NCBI GenBank assembly: GCA_016793165.1
Contig: JAEULA010000061.1
Span: forward strand, 16,606-80,605
DNA length: 64,000 nucleotides
Direction of reading: 5' to 3'
Origin: Alphaproteobacteria bacterium
GTDB lineage: Bacteria > Pseudomonadota > Alphaproteobacteria > CACIAM-22H2
Positions 26,590-34,842 of the stretch are shown here, in pieces. The notes beneath the pieces are model-generated. The model did no database searches. It was not told where the DNA came from and saw only the letters and a list, made by a program, of their open reading frames with translations. Both the position numbers and the translations under genes were made by a program. Every line of letters begins with the position of its first letter. The first letter of the stretch is position 1.

Positions 26590-26894
26590 TCGACATCCCG
26601 CAGGATCGGCCCGATGCCGCCGAATTGCTGGCGATCGCCCGCGACGTGTTCAGCCGCGAATTGCAGCCGGTGCTGCCTCCCGGCCTGCGCCTGTCGGGAC
26701 TCATGGTTCTGAATGCCCTCGGGATCGCGGAACGCGAGCTGCGATTGCCGCGCCCCGGACTCCTGGATGCGCGGCCGCTGGCCCATGCCATCCGGGCGGG
26801 GCGACACGACCGCGACGTGGCGCTGCACGCCGAGCTGCTCGAGGATGCGCGGACCCGTGTCGCCGTCGCCAATCCGCGCTATCTGGAGCGATGA
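26586..26894 (+). CDS. DUF6285-type small protein
   Basis: A 102-residue helical protein (DAAELLAIARDVFSRELQPVLP, then LMVLNALGIAERELR). Small proteins of this kind, which I believe are classed as DUF6285, commonly follow the acyl-CoA dehydrogenase and APH-like kinase genes. The ATGA overlap at 26586-26589 supports co-translation with the kinase. No catalytic motif is visible; a structural or regulatory subunit is a guess. Confidence 0.7.
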   Translation: MIDIPQDRPDAAELLAIARDVFSRELQPVLPPGLRLSGLMVLNALGIAERELRLPRPGLLDARPLAHAIRAGRHDRDVALHAELLEDARTRVAVANPRYLER

Positions 26895-26969
26895 TGCCGT
26901 TGGCTTTCGCGCCCACGTGCGGGACAACGAAGATCCGACCCTCAACCGTAGCCGAAGAGTGATCAGGAC

Positions 26970-27356
26970 ATGCCGAAACTGCCGCTACTTCCCCTGCTTG
27001 CTGGAGCCGCGCTTGCGGCGGCCGTCGTCGCGAACGCCGGTGCGGACGAGGCTCCTGCCGAGGGCAAGAAGGTCTTCACGCGCCAGTGCGTGAGCTGCCA
27101 CATCGATGCCGCGGAGGGCCCGCGTCGGCTCGGGCCGACACTGTTCGGCGTGGTCGGCCGCAAGACCGGCTCGGTCGAAGGCTTCCGCTACACCGAGGCG
27201 AACAAGAACGCCGCCTGGGTCTGGACGCCCGAGAAACTGAACGAGTACCTGAAGAACCCGCGCGAGGTGATCCCCGGCACGAACATGGCATTCGCGGGGA
27301 TCCGGTCCGACAACGATCGCGCCAACCTGATCGAGTACCTCAAGACGCTGAAGTGA
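26970..27356 (+). CDS. Class I cytochrome c (c2/c550-like), periplasmic
   Basis: A 128-residue protein with a signal peptide (LLPLLAGAALAAAVVANAGADE) and a single haem site CVSCH near residues 39-43. Further on come GPTLFGVVGRKTGS and the likely axial Met in PGTNMAFAGI, then IEYLKTLK at the end, all standard for small mitochondrial-type cytochromes c. It would shuttle electrons in the periplasm, for example between the bc1 complex and an oxidase. It stands apart from the acyl-CoA dehydrogenase operon by 75 bases. Confidence 0.93.
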   Translation: MPKLPLLPLLAGAALAAAVVANAGADEAPAEGKKVFTRQCVSCHIDAAEGPRRLGPTLFGVVGRKTGSVEGFRYTEANKNAAWVWTPEKLNEYLKNPREVIPGTNMAFAGIRSDNDRANLIEYLKTLK

Positions 27357-27370
27357 AGGGACGGCGGTCG

Positions 27371-28312
27371 TCAGGCCGTCGCAAACGCTTCGGCCAGGGC
27401 ACCCCGGGCACGACGTCCCGCCGCGAGATCCCAGCAATTCACGATCGCCAGCCGGAAGCCGCCGGGCGGCATGGCATGCTCGGCAGGCGGGCGCTTCGGG
27501 TCGAAGGTGATCTGGATCGACGCGATCGACGGACGCCGTGCGATCGCCTCGATCGTCGTCGCGGAGGGCACGCGCCACTGCCGCCCATGATCGCCGAACA
27601 GGACCACGCTGTAGCCCGTCCGGCGATGCTCGTCCGTGAAGCGCCAAGTGCCGCGACGGTACAGGCCGACGACGGCCTGCAACCAGCCTTCTCCATTTAG
27701 ATCAAGCCATTGCTCGGCCATTCGGAGATGGCACTCGATGATGCGGCCGCCGATCGTCTCGAAGTTTGCAACGCCAGTGAAGGATCGGAGGTAACTCGCT
27801 GACCAATCCGTGAGATATCTCTGCAAATCTGGGTCGCTCTCGGCGTGAACCGTCCAGGATTCGAACGTGCCGGCGCGACGCGGGCGGCCGGTGGTGTGGC
27901 GGCACCAGAGCACGCGCCCTCTGCGGATTGCGAGATCGGTGCTGACATGGCGGCCGGTCAGCAAGGTCATCCAGAGGTGACCGGGCTGCAGTGCAGCGTG
28001 GTAGGCCGCACGGGAGCGGATGACACGGCTTCCTGTCCCCATGCCGCGCAGATTGTAGATGGGCTTGGAAAAGACGGGGAAACGCGCCGGTTCGACGCCG
28101 TGCGGGGCATGGTCGAGGCCTTGAGTGGCACAGATCCAAAGCTTGTTGTGGACGTGACGGAGGTCGGGGTGGAGGTCCCAGGCGCTCGCCTCGTCGATGG
28201 GTATCTCGACGCCGGCAGGGCACGGGACGTCCGCGAAGTACTGCCAGCGCCAGGGATCAACACCGTGATAGGCCAGGACCGCCTCCCATCTCGAAGCTTG
28301 CCATGAGAACAA
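27371..28312 (-). CDS. Uncharacterised protein with ATP-grasp-like features
   Basis: A 313-residue protein that I do not recognise at family level. Several stretches fit an ATP-grasp fold: FPVFSKPIYNLRGMGTGSRVI (Lys in the nucleotide-binding strand plus Gly loop), GRHVSTDLAIRRGRVLWC, and TGVANFETIGGRIIECHLRM (the paired acidic and Asn/His metal positions near the C-terminus of the fold). The only in-frame start is TTG at 28312; upstream the frame closes without another. G+C falls to roughly 52-58% around 27720-27840, below neighbours, suggesting transfer. It converges on the cytochrome c gene and diverges from a tiny membrane peptide gene. Confidence 0.65.
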   Translation of the reverse strand: MFSWQASRWEAVLAYHGVDPWRWQYFADVPCPAGVEIPIDEASAWDLHPDLRHVHNKLWICATQGLDHAPHGVEPARFPVFSKPIYNLRGMGTGSRVIRSRAAYHAALQPGHLWMTLLTGRHVSTDLAIRRGRVLWCRHTTGRPRRAGTFESWTVHAESDPDLQRYLTDWSASYLRSFTGVANFETIGGRIIECHLRMAEQWLDLNGEGWLQAVVGLYRRGTWRFTDEHRRTGYSVVLFGDHGRQWRVPSATTIEAIARRPSIASIQITFDPKRPPAEHAMPPGGFRLAIVNCWDLAAGRRARGALAEAFATA

Positions 28313-28356
28313 AAATAGAACACGGTACTGACCAGCGCAACCGAGCGAGGAACGTC

Positions 28357-28458
28357 ATGGCACAGTTCGTTGAGGGCATGGTCACGGGCATGGGATGGGG
28401 AGCGGCCGCGACATTGCTGGTCCTGCTGGTGACGCTTGCACCCTATGCAATCGGCTAG
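28357..28458 (+). CDS. Putative 33-residue single-pass membrane peptide
   Basis: A short reading frame with ATG at 28357, a purine-rich CGAGCGAGG ribosome site just upstream and a TAG stop. The product starts MAQFVEGMVTGMGWG and continues with a hydrophobic stretch (ATLLVLLVTLAPYAIG) long enough for one membrane helix. Such miniproteins are usually missed by gene callers. It is divergent from the ATP-grasp-like gene with a 44-base gap, so they may share a control region. Coding status is supported only by composition and the start context. Confidence 0.4.
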   Translation: MAQFVEGMVTGMGWGAAATLLVLLVTLAPYAIG

Positions 28459-29084
28459 GGGCCGTCCAAGGCGCAGGCTCTTGCGCTCGGTTTGCCCGCC
28501 GCACCTTCAGTCCTGAAGCCAACCGCTCCGGGCAAGGGAAGGCGCGGGCGACTCCGCTTGGAACTCGAGCTCGGCCGCCCGCAGCGACGCCGAGTGGCAG
28601 GGACGGGACGTAGCGGCGTCGCGGCCCACGAGATCCCGCCCGGTTGAATGGCGAGTACGGATCCGTTGGCGGATCCCAAGTTCGGCCGGTTCGGGTCCGG
28701 GCGCGGCGAAATAGAGTTCGGCCCTTCTCGGCTGCCGAACGCTGCCGTCCGTCCGTTCGTCGCATTGCGCCCGCGCGCTGCGATGCCTCCGGTTGCGGAG
28801 ACGCCTCCAGTCGCTGCGAAGCCTCTGGTCGCAGAGATGCCTCTGGTCGCGATGATGCCTCCGGTCGCGGTGATGCCTCCGGTCGCCGCAGGGCGGCTCG
28901 TATTGGCGCGCGGCCTGCCGACCGCGTGATGCCGGCGGGGCGGATGCCCGCCGAGGGCACCGCAACCAAAAGAGATGGCCGTGCGCGCGGGCGGCCGGGA
29001 TATGAACACGAGCGCGTCAGAACGACGCGCAAGGCCGGCGCTCCGCTGGACGTGCCGTGGCTTGGCCGCCATGTTCCGCGCGCG
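28459..29084. other. 626-base stretch without a convincing gene
   Basis: Several frames are open here only because of GC-rich composition and a tandem repeat; none has a convincing product or ribosome site. It holds the 18-bp repeat array described separately and a perfect GGATCCG/CGGATCC inverted repeat with a TTGG loop at 28659-28676. The promoter of the DsbD-like gene presumably lies near its right end, but I see no clear -35/-10 pair. Confidence 0.5.
28783..28890. repeat. 18-bp tandem repeat, six imperfect copies
   Basis: Six consecutive 18-base units, each containing a variant of GCCTCCGGTCGC (from 28783, 28801, 28819, 28837, 28855 and 28873), differ at a few positions. The period is a multiple of three, so forward frames encode hexapeptide repeats: MPPVAx in one, DASGRx in another. 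The reverse strand gives xATGGI-type and RPEAS-type repeats. No spacers separate the units, so this is a minisatellite and not a CRISPR. Confidence 0.8.
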
Positions 29085-31298
29085 ATGCCTTCTTTCAGCA
29101 GTGGGATGTCATGCCGGGGGACCGCCGCGGCCGACCTTGCGGCCGGCGGCGAGCGTACGTCGCTACGCCGCCGCCATCCGCTCGGCCTGTTGCTGGTCGG
29201 TTTCGTCGCTGCGCTGCTCGCCAGCCTGTGCGAGGTCATGCCTGCGACCGCCGAGACTCCCAAGCGGCCGCCTTCGGTTCAGCAGACCGAGAACGTCCGC
29301 GCGGAGCTCGTGGCCGAGCGCATGGCGGTTGCGCCGGGAGAGAAGTTGCGCATCGGCCTGCACCAGAAGATCAGGCCGGGCTGGCACACCTACTGGCGCA
29401 ATCCGGGCGACAGTGGACTGCCGACCCGCCTCTCGTGGTCGCTGCGCGACGATGCCCGCGTCGGCGACACGATCTGGCCGGCGCCCGAGCGATTTTCGGT
29501 CGGCCCGATCGTGAACTACGGCTACGGCGGCGAGGTCGTGCTGCTGGCGCCGCTCGAGGTCCCGGCCGCCGCGCGTCCCGGCGAAGCTTTGACAGTTCTC
29601 CTGCGCGCCGAATGGCTCGTCTGCGAGGAGATCTGCATCCCGGAGGATGCCGAGCTCTCGCTGACCCTTCAGGTTTCCGAGCGCTCCGGCGCGCCGTCGC
29701 CGGCGGCGGCGCTGATCGCGGAATTCGCAGCGCGCGTTCCGCAGCCCCGCGGCTGGACGGCGCGCTACGCGGCGGCGGGCGAGCGCGTGCTGTTGCACGT
29801 CACGGGCGGCGATCTTTCGACGCGCCCGATCCGCGACGCTTATTTCTTCGTCGCAACGCCGGACACGATCGACCATGCGGCGTCGCAGCCGATGATCGCG
29901 ACGGCCGACGGCCTCGCGCTCGCACTGACGCCGGCGGCCAGCCGGCGCGGCCGGGCGATCGCGTCGCTCGAAGGCGTCATCGTCGCGACGGGGCCGGCGG
30001 GCGAGCGTGTGGCGGCCGCGATCGGCGCCACCGAAGCGCCGTTGCCGGCTGCGGTCGTCGAGGGCTTCGCCGCGCCGGCGCTGCCGCTGTGGCAGGCGGT
30101 GCTGTTCGCTTTGCTGGGCGGGCTGCTCCTGAATCTCATGCCCTGCGTGCTTCCGGTCCTGTCGATGAAGGCGCTGGCCTTCGTCGCCCATGCCCATGGC
30201 GAGCGCGCCGCCCGGGCGCGCGAAGGCTTCGCCTACGCGGCCGGAGTCGTCGCCTCGTTCCTCGCGATCGCCGCGGTCGTGCTCGCGCTGCGAGCCGGCG
30301 GCGCCGAACTCGGCTGGGGTTTCCAGTTCCAATCCCCTGTCTTCGTCGCGGTGCTCGCCGGTGTGACGCTCGGCGTCGGCCTGTCGCTCTCGGGCGTGTT
30401 CCACCTCGCCGGCGGCCGTCTCGTCGCATATGGCGACTCGCTGGCACGGCGCGGCGGCGGGGTCGGCGCCTTCTTTACCGGCCTGCTCGCCGTGGTCGTC
30501 GCCACGCCCTGCACGGCGCCGTTCATGGGTGCGGCGCTCGGCGTCGCGCTGCTCGCGCCGGCGCCGACCCTGGTCGCGATCCTCATGGCAATGGGGCTGG
30601 GTCTCGCGCTGCCGTTCCTCGCGCTGAGCCTGGTGCCGTCGGCGACGCGCCTGCTGCCGCGCCCGGGCCCGTGGATGGACCGCCTCAAGCAGATCCTGGC
30701 CTTCCCGATGTACGCGACGACGGCATGGCTGATCTGGGTGTTGAGCCAGCAGGTGTCGCCGGGCAGCTTCGCGATCGTGCTCGGCGGCCTCGTCGCGGTG
30801 GCGTTCGCCGGCTGGCTCTACGGTGTCCTGTCGCCGGAGCGGCCGACCCTGGCGCGTCTCGCGGCCGCGGCGCTGATCGCCGTGGCGGCCTATCTGCTCG
30901 CCGACCTCGAAGGTGCCGCGCCTGCTCGCGCGCCCGGCGGACCCGCGGGGATCGGCGGCTCGAGCGAGGCCTTCACGGCCGACCGCCTGGCCGCGCTGCG
31001 CGGCGAGGGACGCCCGGTCTTCGTCAACATGACCGCGGCATGGTGCATCACGTGCATCGTCAACGAGCGTGCGGCTCTCGGCGGCACGTCGCTCCGGCGG
31101 CACTTCGAGAGCCAGCGCATCGCCTACCTGGTCGGCGACTGGACGCAGCGCGATCCGGCGATCACCGCCTACCTGCGCAGCTTCGGACGCGGCGGCGTGC
31201 CGCTCTATGTCGCCTATCCGGCCCGAGGCGGCGCGCCGGTCGTGCTGCCGCAGCTCCTCACCGAGGCGATCGTCCTCGACGCCTTCGCGACCCGCTGA
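29085..31298 (+). CDS. DsbD/ScsB family thiol:disulfide reductant transporter
   Basis: A 737-residue inner-membrane protein that passes electrons from cytoplasmic thioredoxin to the periplasm. After a signal-anchor (LGLLLVGFVAALLASL) comes a periplasmic domain with Cys pair LVCEEICIPED (about residues 183-187). About eight membrane helices follow, with the paired membrane cysteines in LMPCVLPVLS and ATPCTAPFMG. A C-terminal thioredoxin-like domain has CITC in MTAAWCITCIVNE. All three redox pairs are intact. The large N-terminal domain is closer to ScsB-type than to E. coli DsbD. ATG 29085 gives a normal leader. No partner oxidoreductase gene is adjacent. Confidence 0.9.
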   Translation: MPSFSSGMSCRGTAAADLAAGGERTSLRRRHPLGLLLVGFVAALLASLCEVMPATAETPKRPPSVQQTENVRAELVAERMAVAPGEKLRIGLHQKIRPGWHTYWRNPGDSGLPTRLSWSLRDDARVGDTIWPAPERFSVGPIVNYGYGGEVVLLAPLEVPAAARPGEALTVLLRAEWLVCEEICIPEDAELSLTLQVSERSGAPSPAAALIAEFAARVPQPRGWTARYAAAGERVLLHVTGGDLSTRPIRDAYFFVATPDTIDHAASQPMIATADGLALALTPAASRRGRAIASLEGVIVATGPAGERVAAAIGATEAPLPAAVVEGFAAPALPLWQAVLFALLGGLLLNLMPCVLPVLSMKALAFVAHAHGERAARAREGFAYAAGVVASFLAIAAVVLALRAGGAELGWGFQFQSPVFVAVLAGVTLGVGLSLSGVFHLAGGRLVAYGDSLARRGGGVGAFFTGLLAVVVATPCTAPFMGAALGVALLAPAPTLVAILMAMGLGLALPFLALSLVPSATRLLPRPGPWMDRLKQILAFPMYATTAWLIWVLSQQVSPGSFAIVLGGLVAVAFAGWLYGVLSPERPTLARLAAAALIAVAAYLLADLEGAAPARAPGGPAGIGGSSEAFTADRLAALRGEGRPVFVNMTAAWCITCIVNERAALGGTSLRRHFESQRIAYLVGDWTQRDPAITAYLRSFGRGGVPLYVAYPARGGAPVVLPQLLTEAIVLDAFATR

Positions 31299-31302
31299 CG
31301 CG

Positions 31303-31318
31303 GCCGGCGCAAGCCGGC
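31303..31318. terminator. Hairpin between the DsbD-like gene and tRNA-Ser
   Basis: Two GCCGGC copies flank a GCAA tetraloop, a stable GNRA-type hairpin five bases after the DsbD-like stop. There is no T-run. It lies between convergent transcription units and may act in 3' end formation of either. Confidence 0.35.
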
Positions 31319-31385
31319 AACGTCAGCCCGAAGACCCCGCTCGTGGCGGACACCGGCGTGTGCCGGCCCGGACGCCATTCGGCGC

Positions 31386-31475
31386 TGGCGGATGGGGAGG
31401 GATTCGAACCCTCGAGGCCCTGACGGGCCTGCCGGTTTTCAAGACCGGTGCAATCGACCGCTCTGCCACCCATCC
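31386..31475 (-). tRNA. tRNA-Ser(UGA)
   Basis: On the minus strand a full 90-base cloverleaf is seen. The acceptor GGATGGG pairs with CCCATCC, followed by an encoded G-CCA end. The anticodon arm is CCGGT-CTTGAAA-ACCGG with anticodon TGA. The long variable arm (GGCCC-GTCA-GGGCC) is diagnostic of class II tRNA-Ser, and the T-arm is GAGGG-TTCGAAT-CCCTC. It decodes UCN-type serine codons, mainly UCA. Confidence 0.95.
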
Positions 31476-31655
31476 GCGGGCACGGCGCAGAGGCGGACTT
31501 ATGGAGCGGGGCCGGTCGCGCTGGCAAGACATCGGCGACGGGCGGGCGCTGTCGCGCAAACCGATTGCGGACCGCCGGGCGAGGGCGGCGCGGCCGCATT
31601 GCTGCCGGCGCCGCGCTGCGTGCAGAATGCGTGCTTCATTGCTCAGCTGCGGTCC

Positions 31656-32477
31656 GTGAGCGAATTCCTCTTCTGGCTGTCGAAAGCGTTCTGGCTGGTT
31701 GCCGAGCCGGGAAGCCTGCTCCTCGCCGTCTGGCTGGCGGGCGTCGTCCTGCTGTTCACGCCGTGGTGGCGGCGCGGCCGCCTCCTGGTGCTCCTCGCGG
31801 CGGTCGGCGCGACCTCGGTCGCGATGCTGCCGATCGGGCAGATCGCGCTGAAGCCGATCGAGGACCAGTTCCCGCCGCCGGCCACGCTCCCGACCAAGGT
31901 CGACGGCATCCTCGTGCTGGGCGGCGTCGTCGACGAATACGTGATCGGCAAGCGCGGCATTCCCAAGTCGCTGGCCGCCGCAGGCAGCCCGCGGCTCGAT
32001 GCCTTCCTGGAACTGTCGAAGCGCTATCCGCTCGCGCGCCACGTCTTCACCGGCGGATCGATCACGCTCATCAAGGGCCGCGACACCGAGGCCGACGTCG
32101 TGCGCCGCATCTTCGCGCGCCTGGGCGTCGACACGACGCGCATCGTCTGGGAGGACCGCTCGCGCAACACCCTGGAGAACGCGACGTTCTCGCGGGCGCT
32201 GCTGAAGCCGGAGCCGGGCCAGACATGGCTGCTGATCACCTCCGCGCGCCATATGCCGAGGGCGGTGGGCACGTTCCGCAAGGCCGGCTGGACCGGCATC
32301 GTTCCATTCCCGGTCGACTTCGCAACCGACTACGAACTCGGCGAATTCGAGCCCCTGTTTCGCCTCGGCGCGAACCTGAGCGACCTTTCCGAGGCGATCC
32401 GGGAATATGTCGGGCTCACCGCGTATTATTTCCTCGGTCGCACGAACGCCTGGCTGCCGGCGCCCAACAGTCCTTGA
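31656..32477 (+). CDS. YdcF family protein (DUF218 domain)
   Basis: A 273-residue protein from a GTG start. Two N-terminal membrane helices (SLLLAVWLAGVVLLF and LLVLLAAVGATSVAML) precede the DUF218 domain: DGILVLGG, HVFTGGS, WEDRSRNTLENA and LLITSARHMPRA, ending in a YYFLGR motif. Relatives include ElyC/SanA-type envelope proteins involved in lipid-carrier or peptidoglycan homeostasis. Its position just before lytic transglycosylase, RlpA and D,D-carboxypeptidase genes fits a cell-envelope role. Confidence 0.85.
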   Translation: MSEFLFWLSKAFWLVAEPGSLLLAVWLAGVVLLFTPWWRRGRLLVLLAAVGATSVAMLPIGQIALKPIEDQFPPPATLPTKVDGILVLGGVVDEYVIGKRGIPKSLAAAGSPRLDAFLELSKRYPLARHVFTGGSITLIKGRDTEADVVRRIFARLGVDTTRIVWEDRSRNTLENATFSRALLKPEPGQTWLLITSARHMPRAVGTFRKAGWTGIVPFPVDFATDYELGEFEPLFRLGANLSDLSEAIREYVGLTAYYFLGRTNAWLPAPNSP

Positions 32478-32603
32478 TCCCGCGCAACGGGGCCGAGCCT
32501 GCGGATCCGGCACTGCCGGCGACGCCCGCGGCTGTGTGTTGCCCTGCCAAATGGTGGCGTGCGAGACAGCGCCCGTTCGATCCCCAATTCGCGATTCGAG
32601 ATC

Positions 32604-33608
32604 ATGTCCAGGACCATCGCCTCCCTCCGGCCCGGTCGCCGTGCGGCCGTCGCCGGCCTTCTCCTCGCCCCGATCGCGCCGGCCATGCCGGCCTTCGCGG
32701 CCGCGACGGACTTCAACTCCTGGCTCCAGGGGCTCCGGTCGGAGGCGCAGGCCAAGGGCATTTCCCGCCGCGTGATCGACGACGCGCTGGCCGGGCTCGC
32801 GCCGATCCCCAGGATCATCGAGCTCGATCGCCGCCAGCCGGAAGTCGTGCAGACCCTCGAGGCCTATCTCGCGTCGCGCATCACCCAGACCAAGATCGAC
32901 AACGGTCGCAGGCGCCTTGTCGACAATGCCGGCCTGTTCGCCCAGGTGCAGCAGCGTTTCAACGTCCAGCCGTCCTTCATCACCGCGCTATGGGGGCTCG
33001 AGTCCGACTATGGCCGGTTCATGGGCGACTTCTCGACCGTCGCCTCGCTCGCCACGCTCGCCTATGACGGGCGCCGCAGCGCCTTCTTCCGCGAGGAGCT
33101 GCTCAACGCGCTGCGGGTGCTCGAGCGCAAGGGCATGCGCAGCGCCGAATTGCGCGGCTCGTGGGCCGGTGCGATGGGGCAGTGCCAGTTCATGCCGTCG
33201 AACTACCTCGCCTATGCCGTCGACCACGACGGCGACGGCAAGGCCGACATCTGGAACAATCTCGGCGACGTCTTCGCCTCGATCGCGAACTTCCTCGGCA
33301 AGTTGGGCTGGAAGGGCGACGAGGGCTGGGGCTACGAGGTCACGCTGCCGGCCGGCTTCGAGCGCGGCCTGGTCGACCCGGAATCGGTGCGGCGCCCGGT
33401 CACGGAGTGGCAGGCCCTCGGCGTGCGCCGCCTCGGCGGCGGTGCGCTGACCGGGCGCGACGCGGCCGCGTCGCTGTCGCAGCCGGACGGTGCCGGCTCG
33501 CGCGCCTTCCTCGTGACGAGCAATTTCCGCACACTGCGGCGCTGGAACTCGCCGCAGCGCTTCCGCATCGCGGTCGGCTTGCTTGCTGACCGTCTGAGTG
33601 CCGCCTAG
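32604..33608 (+). CDS. Lytic murein transglycosylase (MltB/SLT_2 family)
   Basis: A 334-residue protein with an exported leader (RRAAVAGLLLAPIAPAMPAFAA) and the SLT_2 domain. The catalytic Glu is in ALWGLESDYGRFMG, followed by SWAGAMGQCQFMPSNYLAYAVDHDGDGKADI-type landmarks (only key parts quoted: AGAMGQCQFMPS and DHDGDG). It cleaves glycan strands of peptidoglycan with formation of 1,6-anhydromuramyl ends. The ATG at 32604 starts the signal peptide. It is followed by rlpA after 44 bases. Confidence 0.9.
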   Translation: MSRTIASLRPGRRAAVAGLLLAPIAPAMPAFAAATDFNSWLQGLRSEAQAKGISRRVIDDALAGLAPIPRIIELDRRQPEVVQTLEAYLASRITQTKIDNGRRRLVDNAGLFAQVQQRFNVQPSFITALWGLESDYGRFMGDFSTVASLATLAYDGRRSAFFREELLNALRVLERKGMRSAELRGSWAGAMGQCQFMPSNYLAYAVDHDGDGKADIWNNLGDVFASIANFLGKLGWKGDEGWGYEVTLPAGFERGLVDPESVRRPVTEWQALGVRRLGGGALTGRDAAASLSQPDGAGSRAFLVTSNFRTLRRWNSPQRFRIAVGLLADRLSAA

Positions 33609-33652
33609 CCTGTAGAGGCTCCCTTCTTCGATTCGCCGAGGTCGCCAGACGC

Positions 33653-34798
33653 ATGCGATTCCATCGCGCTCGTGCCGTTCTCGCCCTGGGCCTGCTGGCT
33701 GCGGCGGGCGGCTTGTCGGGATGCGCGGAGCTCAAGCTCGGCGCCACTGGTCTGAAATCCGTCCAGCGAGGGGCCGATGACGGCGCGCGCGGCGCCTACA
33801 AGGTCGGCTCGCCCTATCAGATCAACGGCGTCTGGTACTACCCGGCCGAGGACTACGCCTATTCCGAGACCGGCATCGCGTCGTTCTACGGCGGCGAGGC
33901 GAAGGGCGTGAACTTCCATGGCCGGTCGACGGCGAACGGCGAGCTCTACGACATGAACTCGCTCTCGGCGGCGCATCAGACGCTGCCGATGCCGAGTCTC
34001 GTGCGCGTCACCAACCTCGAGAACGGCCGCCAGCTCGTTCTGCGCGTCAACGATCGTGGCCCCTTCGTGCCCGGCCGGATCATCGACATCTCGCGCCGGG
34101 GCGCGCAGCTGCTCGGATACGAGTTGCAGGGAACCGCGCGCGTTCGCGTCGAGATCCTGGCGGACGAAAGCCGGCAGCTGAAGGCGCAGCTGACGGCGCC
34201 CGGCGCCACGCCGCCGCTGGTCGCCGAAGCCGCGACGGCAGCGCCGCGCACGAGCGTATCGAGCGATGCGCTGCCCGCACCCCGCGGAACGACGACGAGC
34301 GCTCCCAGCGAAGGGAGCCGGCTGCCGCCGCCCTCGGCCTCCTTGCCGGCCGCCGCAGAGTCCCGGACGCCCGCGCGTTCCGAGGCGGGTCTGCCGCGTC
34401 CTGCGCCGCCGGTCGTTGCCCAGGCGCCCGGCGGCGGGCGGGCGGTCGCACCGCCTCCGCCACCACCGGCGCCCAATGCCGGCGCGATCGTCGGTCCGGC
34501 CCAGGTGGCCGCCCTGCCACCGGAAGCGCAGCTGCGCGCCACGCCCACGCTCACCCAGACCTCCGTTCAGTCGACGACGCTGTGGGTCCAGGCCGGCGCC
34601 TATTCGAGCTACGACAACGCTTCGAAGATGAGCACGCGGCTCGAGCGCTTCGGCACGCCGCAGATCTCGACGATCCAGTCCGGGGCGCAGCGCCTCTACC
34701 GCGTGCGTGTCGGGCCGGTGGCCAATGTCAACGCCGCGGATCAGCTGCTCAACAATGTCTCGAGCGTCGCGCCCGGCGCTCGCATCACCGTCGAATGA
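33653..34798 (+). CDS. rlpA: RlpA-like septal lytic transglycosylase lipoprotein with SPOR domain
   Basis: A 381-residue lipoprotein (lipobox LSGC, about residue 24). A double-psi beta-barrel domain (about 80-175) has IASFYGG, the catalytic-type Asp in RVNDRGPFVPGR and IDISRRGAQLLG. A long Pro/Ala-rich linker (about 180-300) leads to a C-terminal SPOR domain (WVQAGAYSSYDNASKM, YRVRVGPVANVNAADQ) that binds denuded glycan at the division septum. RlpA enzymes cut such naked strands. The stop codon overlaps a possible ATG of the next gene, so the two are closely linked. Confidence 0.93.
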   Translation: MRFHRARAVLALGLLAAAGGLSGCAELKLGATGLKSVQRGADDGARGAYKVGSPYQINGVWYYPAEDYAYSETGIASFYGGEAKGVNFHGRSTANGELYDMNSLSAAHQTLPMPSLVRVTNLENGRQLVLRVNDRGPFVPGRIIDISRRGAQLLGYELQGTARVRVEILADESRQLKAQLTAPGATPPLVAEAATAAPRTSVSSDALPAPRGTTTSAPSEGSRLPPPSASLPAAAESRTPARSEAGLPRPAPPVVAQAPGGGRAVAPPPPPPAPNAGAIVGPAQVAALPPEAQLRATPTLTQTSVQSTTLWVQAGAYSSYDNASKMSTRLERFGTPQISTIQSGAQRLYRVRVGPVANVNAADQLLNNVSSVAPGARITVE

Positions 34799-34842
34799 AG
34801 GTCTCAGCGCCGCCCCAATCCCTGGATAGGACGAAGCCCGCC

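Noticed and set aside
28783..28890. CRISPR array
   Set aside because: The 18-base units abut with no spacers and vary in sequence, and no cas genes are present.
28644..29084. N-terminal extension of the DsbD-like protein through the 18-bp repeat
   Set aside because: The frame is open only through repetitive, Arg-rich sequence. The signal-anchor after ATG 29085 makes the shorter start more reasonable.
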